Assembly: GCA_021781475.1 (NCBI GenBank)
Contig: JAJXWT010000002.1
Span: 1-64,000, forward strand
Length of the DNA stretch: 64,000 nt
Source: a bacterium
Lineage (GTDB): Bacteria > Patescibacteriota > Saccharimonadia > Saccharimonadales > Saccharimonadaceae
Reading direction: 5' to 3'
Positions 36,532 to 45,261 of this stretch are shown here, one piece after another. The first letter of the stretch is position 1. Each line of letters opens with the position of its first letter. The notes under the pieces were generated by a model. That model was not told where the DNA came from. It saw only the letters and a list, made by a program, of their open reading frames with translations, and searched no databases. The translations under genes and the position numbers were made by a program.

Positions 36532-39078
36532 TTAATACCTCGGCGGCAGCTCTGTCGTAAAGGTTGTTTCAATTGGCAACCCGCCGCCGCTGCCGGCAGA
36601 TGCTGGTTGCGCCCACATATAGGCATCGGCACGCAGGTTGACTACCTCGGCCGGCGTATTATAGCCCGTGGTTTTATCGGCCCCATACGTACGGCGGAAC
36701 TGTACTTCGCGCGCCATAAGTGCCCCATTAATTTGTAGCGGCGCGTTACATACGCCCAGTGTTAAGCCGTCGATATAATTTGGCATGATACTGTCACAGG
36801 TTGATATTTGCCCACCACTTGGATCGCCAACTGTTGGGCGCGCTACAAGCCAGGCGTCAATGTTGGTCACATTACTGTTCACAATAATTTTGTCGGCAAT
36901 AATAATCACCTGTGCAGCCGACCCAAGGCTAGTAATTGGCTGCTGCTGTAAGTTGATGTTGCCGGTAATTGTCACTGTACCCTGCGATTCCAAAATCGCC
37001 ACACCATTCGCCGTAAAGTTACCCGCAAGGTTCGTGTTCGCCGCCGTGAGTGGCACGCGCATTATATGTTTTGCACTGCTTGTACCGACCCCAAGCGATT
37101 GCATAGCCGACAGGTCAAGTGACGACGCACCGACCGAGCTTGTAGCCGGGTATTGGGCCGCAAATGATTCAATCGAAGGAATCTGCTGGGCAGCGCCCCA
37201 GTCACCATAGGGATAGCCAGCGATAACGCCTGTGTTCGCAAACGAAAGCGGGTTTGCGGTTAGGTCCGGTATCTGGGCTGGCGCATAGCCGTTCGGGCCC
37301 GAAACTGCCCCACCCGATATCGAGCTAATCCGTGCTGGTGCAAAAATGCCGTATTCCGCCCAGCTGCCAAAGGTTGCTTGTTGGCCGACCGAGTTTTGCG
37401 CATTAAAGTGCGAGGTAAACACCGTGGCATTATTGTTCACGGGCAGCCCGGTGATATTGTCGCCCGCATGAACATCATCACCCAAAAACTGCACTTCTGG
37501 CTCTTTGGCAATCACCACGCATACTGGGTGGTTTACGCGGTAAGAGGTGCTGTTATCTTTGTTTGCGGTACTGTAGCGCGACACCGCGCCAAACACGCAT
37601 ACCCAGTCGCCAGGATTATAGTTGGCTGCATTAATTGTGGCGCTCGCCAGACCGTTGGTGTAGCCCGACCAAAAATCTTGGCTGCCGCTGCCTAGCTCGG
37701 TACACTTGGTAATATCACCCGGGTATTTACTCGCAAGCCAGCCCGTGCACGCCGAACCCGGCGCAAAATCTGCCACTGTGTACGGCGGCGCCTTGTGACC
37801 CGGCACCACGGTATTAAACAAGCTATCGAACGCTGGTTTGTTTGCCACACTACTTGGCACCACAAACTGGTGGATTTCAAACGGTGAGCCCCAACCTTCT
37901 TTGCTGCCACTATTGTACATACCGACTGACATATTACTGGTTGCGCCCTGCTGCAGCGGCTGCAGTGACTGCAGTGTCGTACCCCACCCATTAACATTGG
38001 GGTACATATCAGCGTTAGATACAACCGTAGCACAAGCTGGCGTGCTCGAGCCATCCGAAGAAACGGCTGAGCTGGCAGGGTTCCAGTATATATTTTCACA
38101 AAATGTTTTGCCCACATCCTTATCCTGCACATAATACTGTAAGCGTCCATCTGTTCCAGGGCTACTAGCATACTGCGTGATCAACTGGTTGGGCGCCATA
38201 GTTACCGACTTTTGGGCTGATGTGCTGCCCGACCAAAATTTCACCCAGTACGATAGATTCGCATTAGCGCCATCGTTTGTAGCATTGCGGATATCATGGT
38301 ACCAGTAAATCGTTTGGCCGGGCACAACAGTAATCGGCCCTGCACTATTTGATTTGACACCCGTCGTGTTCACGTAACTTTTGCCTAAAATCGACCAGTC
38401 AGATGGCGCAGGGGGCGGTGCTGGTGTATCGGCGATGTTTGCGCAACGCAACTCGATTTTTGTAAATATTTGGTTATTGGTCTTATTGTAAAATTCCAGA
38501 CCAGCAACGGTCTGTTGAGCGCCCAGGTATTTTTCTACATCCCACCCCCTGCCACTGGTGAACAAGTGATTCACTGTATGTAGACTAAACTGCATATTAT
38601 AGTCGATCTTCATGCCAACATTACCCTGATTCATCATACTAATCCATTGCTGAACGTATGGTGAGTTATACGAAAATGCAGCGTGGCCACCACCCGATAG
38701 CTGTGGTAAGTTTAGCATCGACGAGACTAGAAACTCCGCACCGACCTTATCCTGCGCGGGCGAGCTTGCTTTCACGGGGGAGCTTGGATCACCTAACTTT
38801 CCCTGAATAAAAGTAACGAAGTCCGACTTGCTCGCACACTTGTTCGGGCACCCATACGTGGTGCTCCATGAAGTATCCCCGCCTGTACCGGTTACTCCTA
38901 AGTCGATAACCGATGTCACAGGATTATAGTAACTATATGACTCAAACGGATAGGCATTAAAATAGCTGTTATTACCACTCCAGCTCCACGCCTGCGCAAC
39001 ACCAGAATTTAGCACCGCAACAAATATAGCGGCAGCCACAATCAAACTATACAGGCTAGCGTATAGCTTATTGCGCAT
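36532..39078 (-). CDS. Large secreted protein of unknown family in pilus locus
   Basis: 848 aa; signal-like N-term ASLYSLIVAAAIFVAVLNSGVAQA; C-terminal repetitive beta-rich region VTITGNINL...KIIVNSNVTNIDAWLVAR. Confidence 0.85.
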   Translation of the reverse strand: MRNKLYASLYSLIVAAAIFVAVLNSGVAQAWSWSGNNSYFNAYPFESYSYYNPVTSVIDLGVTGTGGDTSWSTTYGCPNKCASKSDFVTFIQGKLGDPSSPVKASSPAQDKVGAEFLVSSMLNLPQLSGGGHAAFSYNSPYVQQWISMMNQGNVGMKIDYNMQFSLHTVNHLFTSGRGWDVEKYLGAQQTVAGLEFYNKTNNQIFTKIELRCANIADTPAPPPAPSDWSILGKSYVNTTGVKSNSAGPITVVPGQTIYWYHDIRNATNDGANANLSYWVKFWSGSTSAQKSVTMAPNQLITQYASSPGTDGRLQYYVQDKDVGKTFCENIYWNPASSAVSSDGSSTPACATVVSNADMYPNVNGWGTTLQSLQPLQQGATSNMSVGMYNSGSKEGWGSPFEIHQFVVPSSVANKPAFDSLFNTVVPGHKAPPYTVADFAPGSACTGWLASKYPGDITKCTELGSGSQDFWSGYTNGLASATINAANYNPGDWVCVFGAVSRYSTANKDNSTSYRVNHPVCVVIAKEPEVQFLGDDVHAGDNITGLPVNNNATVFTSHFNAQNSVGQQATFGSWAEYGIFAPARISSISGGAVSGPNGYAPAQIPDLTANPLSFANTGVIAGYPYGDWGAAQQIPSIESFAAQYPATSSVGASSLDLSAMQSLGVGTSSAKHIMRVPLTAANTNLAGNFTANGVAILESQGTVTITGNINLQQQPITSLGSAAQVIIIADKIIVNSNVTNIDAWLVARPTVGDPSGGQISTCDSIMPNYIDGLTLGVCNAPLQINGALMAREVQFRRTYGADKTTGYNTPAEVVNLRADAYMWAQPASAGSGGGLPIETTFTTELPPRY

Positions 39079-39586
39079 TTGTTAAGGCCTTTAGGCGATT
39101 TTTGTAAAAAGTGATTGAATCTGGCATATCTGAGCCATCATTGGCATTTGAAATCGCTTTCTTGTAGTATTCAATTGCTACCGCCTTATTCCCTATTAGC
39201 TCGGCTTTCTGCGCAATTGTCCCCTCAGTCGCCGCCCATGGGGCGAGTTGATCAGCCTTAATAAGAGCGTCGATTTGCGGCTGTCCAGTTAAAAGCGCCC
39301 CTTGCTGCAAGTAGGCTGAGCGTTTGTCTTGAGTGCTCGTGCTGGAGTTGTTGATATACTGCTGCAATACGGCGACCGCCTGACTACTCTTGCCCTGACT
39401 TGCTAGTGTTGTTGCCTTGTCGATTTGGGATTGCAAAGACTGGCGCCCTAGTAGTCCATCAAGTAACCCCGGTGTCATATATACATACACTCCAGCGCCC
39501 ACCAGGACAACACAAACTACCACTAGCGTTACTACTAATTTTCGGTGCTTAAATTGCTTTTGACTTACATTAATAATATTCGCCAC
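39068..39586 (-). CDS. Membrane-anchored TPR-like protein
   Basis: 172 aa; single TM; helical repeats; overlaps next gene by 11 nt. Confidence 0.6.
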   Translation of the reverse strand: MANIINVSQKQFKHRKLVVTLVVVCVVLVGAGVYVYMTPGLLDGLLGRQSLQSQIDKATTLASQGKSSQAVAVLQQYINNSSTSTQDKRSAYLQQGALLTGQPQIDALIKADQLAPWAATEGTIAQKAELIGNKAVAIEYYKKAISNANDGSDMPDSITFYKNRLKALTNAQ

Positions 39587-39676
39587 GTATTCTAAATTCC
39601 CTTATGCTTATTATTGTACCAAATAACCACCCAAAAACGCTTAGTGCTTTTTGCCGCCTCTGTTATAATGGCACGT

Positions 39677-40765
39677 ATGAGTTTAAGTATTGGAATCGTC
39701 GGCCTACCTAACGTAGGTAAAAGCACCCTGTTTAACGCCCTTACTAATAATGATATTTTGGCCGCCAATTACCCCTTTGCTACCATTGAACCAAACACCG
39801 GTATTGTGCCCGTGCCAGATGCGCGCTTGGACACCCTCCAAAAAATGTATAACGCCGCCAAGGTAATCCCGGCCACTGTTACGTTTGTGGACATTGCCGG
39901 CCTGGTTGCGGGCGCCAGCACCGGCGAAGGCCTGGGCAACAAGTTTTTAGCAAACATCCGCCAATGCGACGCCATTGTGCATATTGTTCGTGCATTTGAA
40001 AACAGCGATATTTTGCATGTCGAAAACAATGTGAACCCCGCGCGCGACATTGCAACCATTAACACCGAGCTATTGCTTGCCGACATTCAAACCCTTGAAA
40101 CTCACCTGCCAAAACTGCAAAAAGAGGCCAAAGCCGACCCCAAACTACGCGCTCAGGTTGAATCGCTCCGCACTCTACAGGCTGATTTAGAACACGATAT
40201 TTTAGCCAACCAGAGCGACGCCTACCACGCCCATGCCGATGATTTTAAAAGCCTTCACCTGTTAACCGCCAAGCCAGTAATTTATGTGTTCAATATTAAC
40301 GAAGAAGCCCTTGGCGACACGGCTACCAAAGCACGCCTACAAGCCCTTGTGCCTAATGCGGCTGCCCTGTTTATTTGCGCCAAACTCGAAGACGAGCTAA
40401 AAGGCCTTGACCCCGCCGACGCGCAGGAGCTATTAGATACCTACGATGTGCGCGAGCCCGGCCTTACCCAAATGATTCACGCTGCGTATGATATTTTAGG
40501 CCTGCAGAGCTACCTCACGGCAGGGCCAAAAGAGGTGCGCGCCTGGACCATCCACCAGGGCGACACTGCCCCGCAGGCTGCCGGGGTGATCCATACCGAT
40601 TTTGAAAAGGGCTTTATTGCCGCCCAGGTTGTTGACTATAACGATTTAGTTGCCGCTGGCAGCGAAGCTGCGGCACGGGCCCAGGGTAAAATCCGCACCG
40701 AAGGCAAAACCTACGTTATGCAACCAAACGATATTGTTGAATTCCGCTTTAATGTCAGCAAATAA
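39677..40765 (+). CDS. ychF: Ribosome-binding ATPase YchF/OLA1
   Basis: MSLSIGIVGLPNVGKSTLFNALTNNDILAANYPFATIEPNTGIVPVPDARL; start moved from 39614 to ATG 39677. Confidence 0.97.
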   Translation: MSLSIGIVGLPNVGKSTLFNALTNNDILAANYPFATIEPNTGIVPVPDARLDTLQKMYNAAKVIPATVTFVDIAGLVAGASTGEGLGNKFLANIRQCDAIVHIVRAFENSDILHVENNVNPARDIATINTELLLADIQTLETHLPKLQKEAKADPKLRAQVESLRTLQADLEHDILANQSDAYHAHADDFKSLHLLTAKPVIYVFNINEEALGDTATKARLQALVPNAAALFICAKLEDELKGLDPADAQELLDTYDVREPGLTQMIHAAYDILGLQSYLTAGPKEVRAWTIHQGDTAPQAAGVIHTDFEKGFIAAQVVDYNDLVAAGSEAAARAQGKIRTEGKTYVMQPNDIVEFRFNVSK

Positions 40766-40804
40766 AAAAACCGCCCACTGGGGCGACTAGGCGTAGATAT
40801 GACC

Positions 40805-40833
40805 AGCCCCCGCACGTAAAACGTGCGGGGGCT
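40805..40833. terminator. Perfect 13-bp hairpin between convergent genes
   Basis: AGCCCCCGCACGT-aaa-ACGTGCGGGGGCT; no long U-tract on either strand. Confidence 0.55.
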
Positions 40834-40877
40834 TGCCTTAGGGATGGCGTGGTAAAACTACCGCGCCAACTTGTTCA

Positions 40878-42215
40878 TCAGTGCATCTGGAGCCGCTGGC
40901 GCCGGCGAACCAGCACCAGAGCGACGAGAGCAGTCGCGGCAATGATTGCCGCATCCTCCCAGCCGTTCAGGCCCGTGGACGGCCCCTGCGGCGTGCCGGC
41001 GTCACCGGTGTGCGGCAGCGGAGCCGCGCTCTGCTCTACGCTCGTGGTCGTGTGAACGACCGCGGGGGTGGTTGCTGAAGTCAGGTGCTGCGCGGGGGTG
41101 GTCACCGACGTAGTCGGCGCGACACTCGGAGTCGTCTCGCTCGCGCTGGGCGCGGGCGGGAGGCTCGTCACGGGCGCACTCGGTGTCACCGAAGCCGACG
41201 GTGTCGGCGACGCCGTGCTGCAGTCCGAGAGCGTGAACACGACCTTCGTCGTGGGCACACCGCTGTAGCGGTACTGCACCACGGTGTTTGTGGTGACGGC
41301 ACCCGGGTACGTGTACCCGAACGACCCTTCGCCGTTCTGGGCCATGTTGGCCCAATCGCCGCTGCCGACCTTGACCTGAGCGGCGCTGATGCCCTTGCCG
41401 TGCAGCACCCAGTGAACCTGGCTGCTGCACGGGAGGTTCTCAGCGCCGTTCTTGTGGTTCCACGTTCCCGTGGTCCAGCTCGGCGCGCTAGGCGTCGTGC
41501 TGGGCGCGAGTGCAGTGAGGGTCTGGTCGTAGACAATTGTCGACGCCCCAGGACCCGTGTAACTGACGTCCGCCACCTTGGCGACCACCTGGACCTGGGT
41601 CGGCCGCCCAACAACGAGGAGGTCGACCAGGGTGTAGCTGGAGCCAGGGTTGATGGCATAGGTGTAGGCGTCGGCCTCCCCGTTGAGAAGGAGGTAGACA
41701 ACCGTCTTGTATCCCTCAACCCCAGGGGCCTTTCCGGTGACCTTCAGGTTGCCCTGAGAATCCAGGGTAACCGTCGGAGCGGGCTCAGTGATCACAGTGG
41801 GGGTCGGCGTCGCGCTGGGCGTAGCGGTACCAATGGTGAACGGCGCTGTTGCCAAGAACGATCCGCTGACGTTCGAGGCCGTGCACGTGACGGTGCCGGT
41901 GTAGTTACCATCCGGCAAGTTGCCGCTGATGGTGCTACCGCCGGCCATGGAGTCGATCACGATGGTCTGGCTGTGGCCCGAAACCGGTCCGGTCCACGAG
42001 AAGACGCAGCTCGCAGTGAAATACGAGCTATCGCTTGCACTCACGGAGAACTTGGACTCCTCGACACTGTTCGACAGTGTCACCATCTGGTTGATGGTCA
42101 CGCTGTCGGTCACCGCCGGGCTGGCCGAAGCGGTTGCCGGCGAGCCAAACAGGCCCACCATCACCGCCAAGAATGCAGCAAAGGCGCTCACGAGCGCCAG
42201 GATTTTGCTTCGCAT
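40878..42215 (-). CDS. Secreted LPHTG surface protein, high G+C, Ser/Thr/Pro-rich stalk
   Basis: Start MRSKILALVSAFAAFLAVMVGLFGSPATASA at 42215 with SD GGAAAG; C-term LPHTGDAGTPQ...AAIIAATALVALVLVRRRQRLQMH. Confidence 0.85.
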   Translation of the reverse strand: MRSKILALVSAFAAFLAVMVGLFGSPATASASPAVTDSVTINQMVTLSNSVEESKFSVSASDSSYFTASCVFSWTGPVSGHSQTIVIDSMAGGSTISGNLPDGNYTGTVTCTASNVSGSFLATAPFTIGTATPSATPTPTVITEPAPTVTLDSQGNLKVTGKAPGVEGYKTVVYLLLNGEADAYTYAINPGSSYTLVDLLVVGRPTQVQVVAKVADVSYTGPGASTIVYDQTLTALAPSTTPSAPSWTTGTWNHKNGAENLPCSSQVHWVLHGKGISAAQVKVGSGDWANMAQNGEGSFGYTYPGAVTTNTVVQYRYSGVPTTKVVFTLSDCSTASPTPSASVTPSAPVTSLPPAPSASETTPSVAPTTSVTTPAQHLTSATTPAVVHTTTSVEQSAAPLPHTGDAGTPQGPSTGLNGWEDAAIIAATALVALVLVRRRQRLQMH

Positions 42216-42384
42216 TTCTGCTTTCCTTTCCCGGCGCCGAAGCGTCGGACGGGGTAATCCAGGTGTCAACCAAAGATGAACAAATTGTTAAGGCTCCCGA
42301 CGTGCAGGGAACCAAAACAAATCAGCTCACCTTTAGCAGGGATTACCGCTACAATAGCACAAAATTATAAAAAAGTAAACCCTT

Positions 42385-43104
42385 TTACGCCCCTGTACGC
42401 AGCAAGTAAAACCGCTCATGGTTGCCATGTGCACCAGCTATAGTGCTATCGGCCTTGTTTTGCACCATAAAGCGCAGTTTGGCCCATTGCTCAAAATCTT
42501 TTAAAATTGCCCGGCGTACGGTATCGTTTTTGATTACCCCCGTGCTGCCAAGCTGTTTTTTGGTAGCCTCGAACTGGGGCTTTACCATGGCAATAACCTG
42601 CGTAGCGGGGCCGCTAATGCGGGCAATGTGCGGTAAAATTTCGCGCAGGCTTATAAAACTCACGTCAATCACCACAATCTGTGGCGTTTCGCTAGGCATA
42701 AAGCCCCGAATATCAGTTTTTTCGTGGAGCTCCACCCTTTTATTGCCCCTTAGGCTCGGGTGCAATTGCTCGGTGCCGACATCTACCGCAATTACCTTAG
42801 CAGCACCATGCTGCAGGGCGTAATCGGTAAAGCCACCGGTGCTACTGCCGACATCGAGTACCACCTTACCGGCAAACTCAACCCCCAAAGCCGCCGCCAC
42901 ACTGGCAAGCTTTAGCCCCGCCCGGCTGACATAGCGCTCCGGCGCATCGAGTATAACCGCAGCGGTCGTGGCCACAAATGTGCCAGCCTTTTGCACCACC
43001 TTGCCATCAACCCGCACCCGGCCCAGGCGAATCCAGCTTTCTGCTTCGCTGCGCGTGGCTGCTAGGCCCTGCTGCGCCATTACTTTATCAAGCCGTTCTT
43101 TCAT
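42385..43104 (-). CDS. tlyA: TlyA-family rRNA (cytidine-2'-O)-methyltransferase
   Basis: S4 domain RLDKVMAQQGLAATRSEAESWIRLGRVRVDGKVV; FtsJ-like VVLDVGSSTGGFTDYALQHGAAKVIAVDVG. Confidence 0.93.
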   Translation of the reverse strand: MKERLDKVMAQQGLAATRSEAESWIRLGRVRVDGKVVQKAGTFVATTAAVILDAPERYVSRAGLKLASVAAALGVEFAGKVVLDVGSSTGGFTDYALQHGAAKVIAVDVGTEQLHPSLRGNKRVELHEKTDIRGFMPSETPQIVVIDVSFISLREILPHIARISGPATQVIAMVKPQFEATKKQLGSTGVIKNDTVRRAILKDFEQWAKLRFMVQNKADSTIAGAHGNHERFYLLRTGA

Positions 43105-43188
43105 ATACCCCTATTATAACAGAGGTGGCACAAAACAAGCCGCGGCTTGCTGTTTCTTTTTGCCACACTTAAGCGACTGCAACCCAAA

Positions 43189-43217
43189 ACTCCCCCGGCC
43201 ATTATCCGAGGGAGTTG
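43189..43217 (-). terminator. Hairpin downstream of efp
   Basis: Minus AACTCCCtCGG-ataatgg-CCgGGGGAGTTTT. Confidence 0.6.
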
Positions 43218-43268
43218 TGGCGCGGAAGGGTGCCCGCAGATGAAATGCCGTGGAAGGCGCCCTAATGT

Positions 43269-43829
43269 TTACTTTTTGCGTTCGCGGTATTCGCCCGTGG
43301 CGGTATCTACGCTGACAATGTCGCCCGTTTTAATAAACGATGGCACTTTTACCACCTTGCCGGTTTCGAGTGTGGCGTCTTTTAGCACGCTACTGGTGGT
43401 GTCGCCTTTTACCACTTCTTCGGCGTACGTGACTGTCAAAAACAGGTTTTTAGGCAGCTCCACGTTAATCACCTTGCCGTCAAACATCTGCAGCGTAAGG
43501 GTATCGCCCTCTTTTAGGTAATCCGCCGCCTCATCCACCACATCGGCGGCAAGCTCAAACTGTTCAAACGTGGCCGGGTCCATAAAAAAGAACGTTGCGC
43601 CGTCGTTATACAGGTATTGCACCTCGCGGCCGCTCACCTGTGCCGTCTCGATCTTGTCTTGGCCTTTAAAAGTCTTAGGGATCACGCTGCCGTTAATTAA
43701 GTTTTTTAGCTTAACATTCACAATTGAACCACCGCGGCCCATCACCTTTTGGTTGTAATCAATCACGCGGTAGGGCTGGCCATCAATTTGGCACACGGCA
43801 CCTTTTTTTAAATCAGTTGGTTGGTACAT
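43269..43829 (-). CDS. efp: Elongation factor P
   Basis: LKKGAVCQIDGQPYRVIDYNQKVMGRGGSIVNVKLKNLINGSVIPKTFKGQDKIE... Confidence 0.95.
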   Translation of the reverse strand: MYQPTDLKKGAVCQIDGQPYRVIDYNQKVMGRGGSIVNVKLKNLINGSVIPKTFKGQDKIETAQVSGREVQYLYNDGATFFFMDPATFEQFELAADVVDEAADYLKEGDTLTLQMFDGKVINVELPKNLFLTVTYAEEVVKGDTTSSVLKDATLETGKVVKVPSFIKTGDIVSVDTATGEYRERKK

Positions 43830-43903
43830 ACTTTCTCCTGTTACTAATACCTCTGTTATAGATTAGAGATGCTATGTGGTGCAGATCAAGGCAAAAGTGA
43901 GTA

Positions 43904-43942
43904 CCGATTCTAGCTGTACACAGAGGGTACTGCTCGAATCGG
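43904..43942. repeat. Near-perfect inverted repeat between rpsR and efp
   Basis: CCGATTC-TAGCtGTAC-acagagg-GTACtGCTc-GAATCGG. Confidence 0.7.
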
Positions 43943-43987
43943 CACGGAACTTTTAACGCCGATATGCGCCACGGAGCGCTCTAATCA

Positions 43988-44185
43988 CTAGCCCTGTGCA
44001 ACAAACGGTAAGAACGCAAGGTGGCGGGCGCGCTTAATAGCAGTTGCCAACTGACGTTGTTGCTTGGCACTGAGCGCGGTTTTTGAAATCGGCTCAATTT
44101 GGCCATAAATGTTAATGTAGCGGCCAAGTGTTTTGGCGTCTTTGTAATCAAAATATACTGGTGCGTCTTTTTTAAACTTCCTCAT
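43988..44185 (-). CDS. rpsR: Ribosomal protein bS18
   Basis: [51 protein letters not shown]. Confidence 0.95.
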   Translation of the reverse strand: MRKFKKDAPVYFDYKDAKTLGRYINIYGQIEPISKTALSAKQQRQLATAIKRARHLAFLPFVAQG

Positions 44186-44205
44186 GGTTTTTCGCCCAAG
44201 GGCTT

Positions 44206-44232
44206 ATAGGACAAACCTACGGTTTTTCCTAT
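44206..44232 (-). promoter_or_regulatory. Hairpin in rpsR 5' leader
   Basis: Minus ATAGGAaAAACC-gta-GGTTTgTCCTAT. Confidence 0.45.
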
Positions 44233-44311
44233 CGCGCCGAGCGCCGGAATGAATCCGTCGACTCGGGCTTTGCTTTTCCCTGGAATCTCCTTTCTTATAG
44301 ATTAACGTCTA

Positions 44312-44764
44312 TTAAAATGGAATCTCAGACAAGTCGATAGGCTTGTCATCGATGTCCTCAATTACTACATCGTTTGATTTGCTACTCGATGAGCTGGGGG
44401 CGCTAGCGCTACCACCCTCGCTGCTGCCACGCCCGCCAATAAAGTTAAAGTCTTCTACGTTCACTTCTACCGTTGAGCGCTTTTGGCCACTTTCTTTGTC
44501 GTCCCAGCTACGCTGGTCAAGCCGACCACTGACAAGCAGCGGGTCGCCCTTTTTTACGTACTGCGCAATGATTTCGCCCGGCTTACCCCAGGCCACACAG
44601 TTAATAAAACTGGTTTGGTCTTGAGTCTGGCCGTCTTGGCCTTTCCAGCTGCGGCTGACCGCAAGGCTAAAGTTTGCCACGGTTTGTCCACTTGGCGTTG
44701 TGCGCACTTCGATGTCGCGTGTTAAGTTGCCCATCAAGATTACTTTATTGAACCCTTTTGCCAT
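44312..44764 (-). CDS. ssb: Single-stranded DNA-binding protein
   Basis: FNKVILMGNLTRDIEVRTTPSGQTVANFSLAVSRSWKGQDGQTQDQTSFINCVAWGK; C-term DLSEIPF. Confidence 0.96.
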   Translation of the reverse strand: MAKGFNKVILMGNLTRDIEVRTTPSGQTVANFSLAVSRSWKGQDGQTQDQTSFINCVAWGKPGEIIAQYVKKGDPLLVSGRLDQRSWDDKESGQKRSTVEVNVEDFNFIGGRGSSEGGSASAPSSSSSKSNDVVIEDIDDKPIDLSEIPF

Positions 44765-44798
44765 GCCTATTCTCCCTTATCCCACTCGTTTAGTTCAA

Positions 44799-45146
44799 TT
44801 ACTCTTCCGAAGATTCTTCGTTTTCGCCACGGGCTTTAGCTTCAGCTAATAAAGCGCGGCCTTTCAAATCGGCTTTCACCAATAGGTAGCGGATAACGCC
44901 GTCGGTGATGTTCAGCGTGTTGCTGATTTTAAGCGGCGCGTCAGCTGGCAGCTCAAGCTCCATGTACTGGTACACAGCAAAATCTTGGCCCTTAATGCGG
45001 TACGCAAGCTTTTTTTTGCCCCAGGCTTCTTCTTTTAGCACCTTACCACCGTTGTCGGTGATAAGTTTTCGCACCACTGTAAGCGGTGCTTCCAAATCTG
45101 TTTCCAGGTCTGGGTGAATAAGAACGGTTAGTTCATATTCCTTCAT
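44799..45146 (-). CDS. rpsF: Ribosomal protein bS6
   Basis: MKEYELTVLIHPDLETDLEAPLTVVRKLITDNGGKVLKEEAWGKKKLAYRIKGQ. Confidence 0.95.
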   Translation of the reverse strand: MKEYELTVLIHPDLETDLEAPLTVVRKLITDNGGKVLKEEAWGKKKLAYRIKGQDFAVYQYMELELPADAPLKISNTLNITDGVIRYLLVKADLKGRALLAEAKARGENEESSEE

Positions 45147-45261
45147 AAGCGAACCTCCTTTGGAATCCTTATGGATGTTTACACTGTTTCATGTAAACTC
45201 AGGTTAATAACACGCTGTATTATACTAGTTTTATCTGTAAAAGTCTAGCGCCACGGGGCTG

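Noticed and set aside
37692-38171. 159-aa minus ORF inside the 848-aa gene
   Set aside because: Out-of-frame overlap; Arg/Cys-rich shadow ORF
41186-41719. 177-aa minus ORF in the same locus
   Set aside because: Out-of-frame overlap of the LPHTG gene, RRR/SRT-rich low-complexity artefact
41085-42257. 390-aa ORF on plus strand
   Set aside because: Opposite-strand artefact of high G+C; Arg-rich composition; minus-strand LPHTG gene has SD, signal peptide and sorting signal
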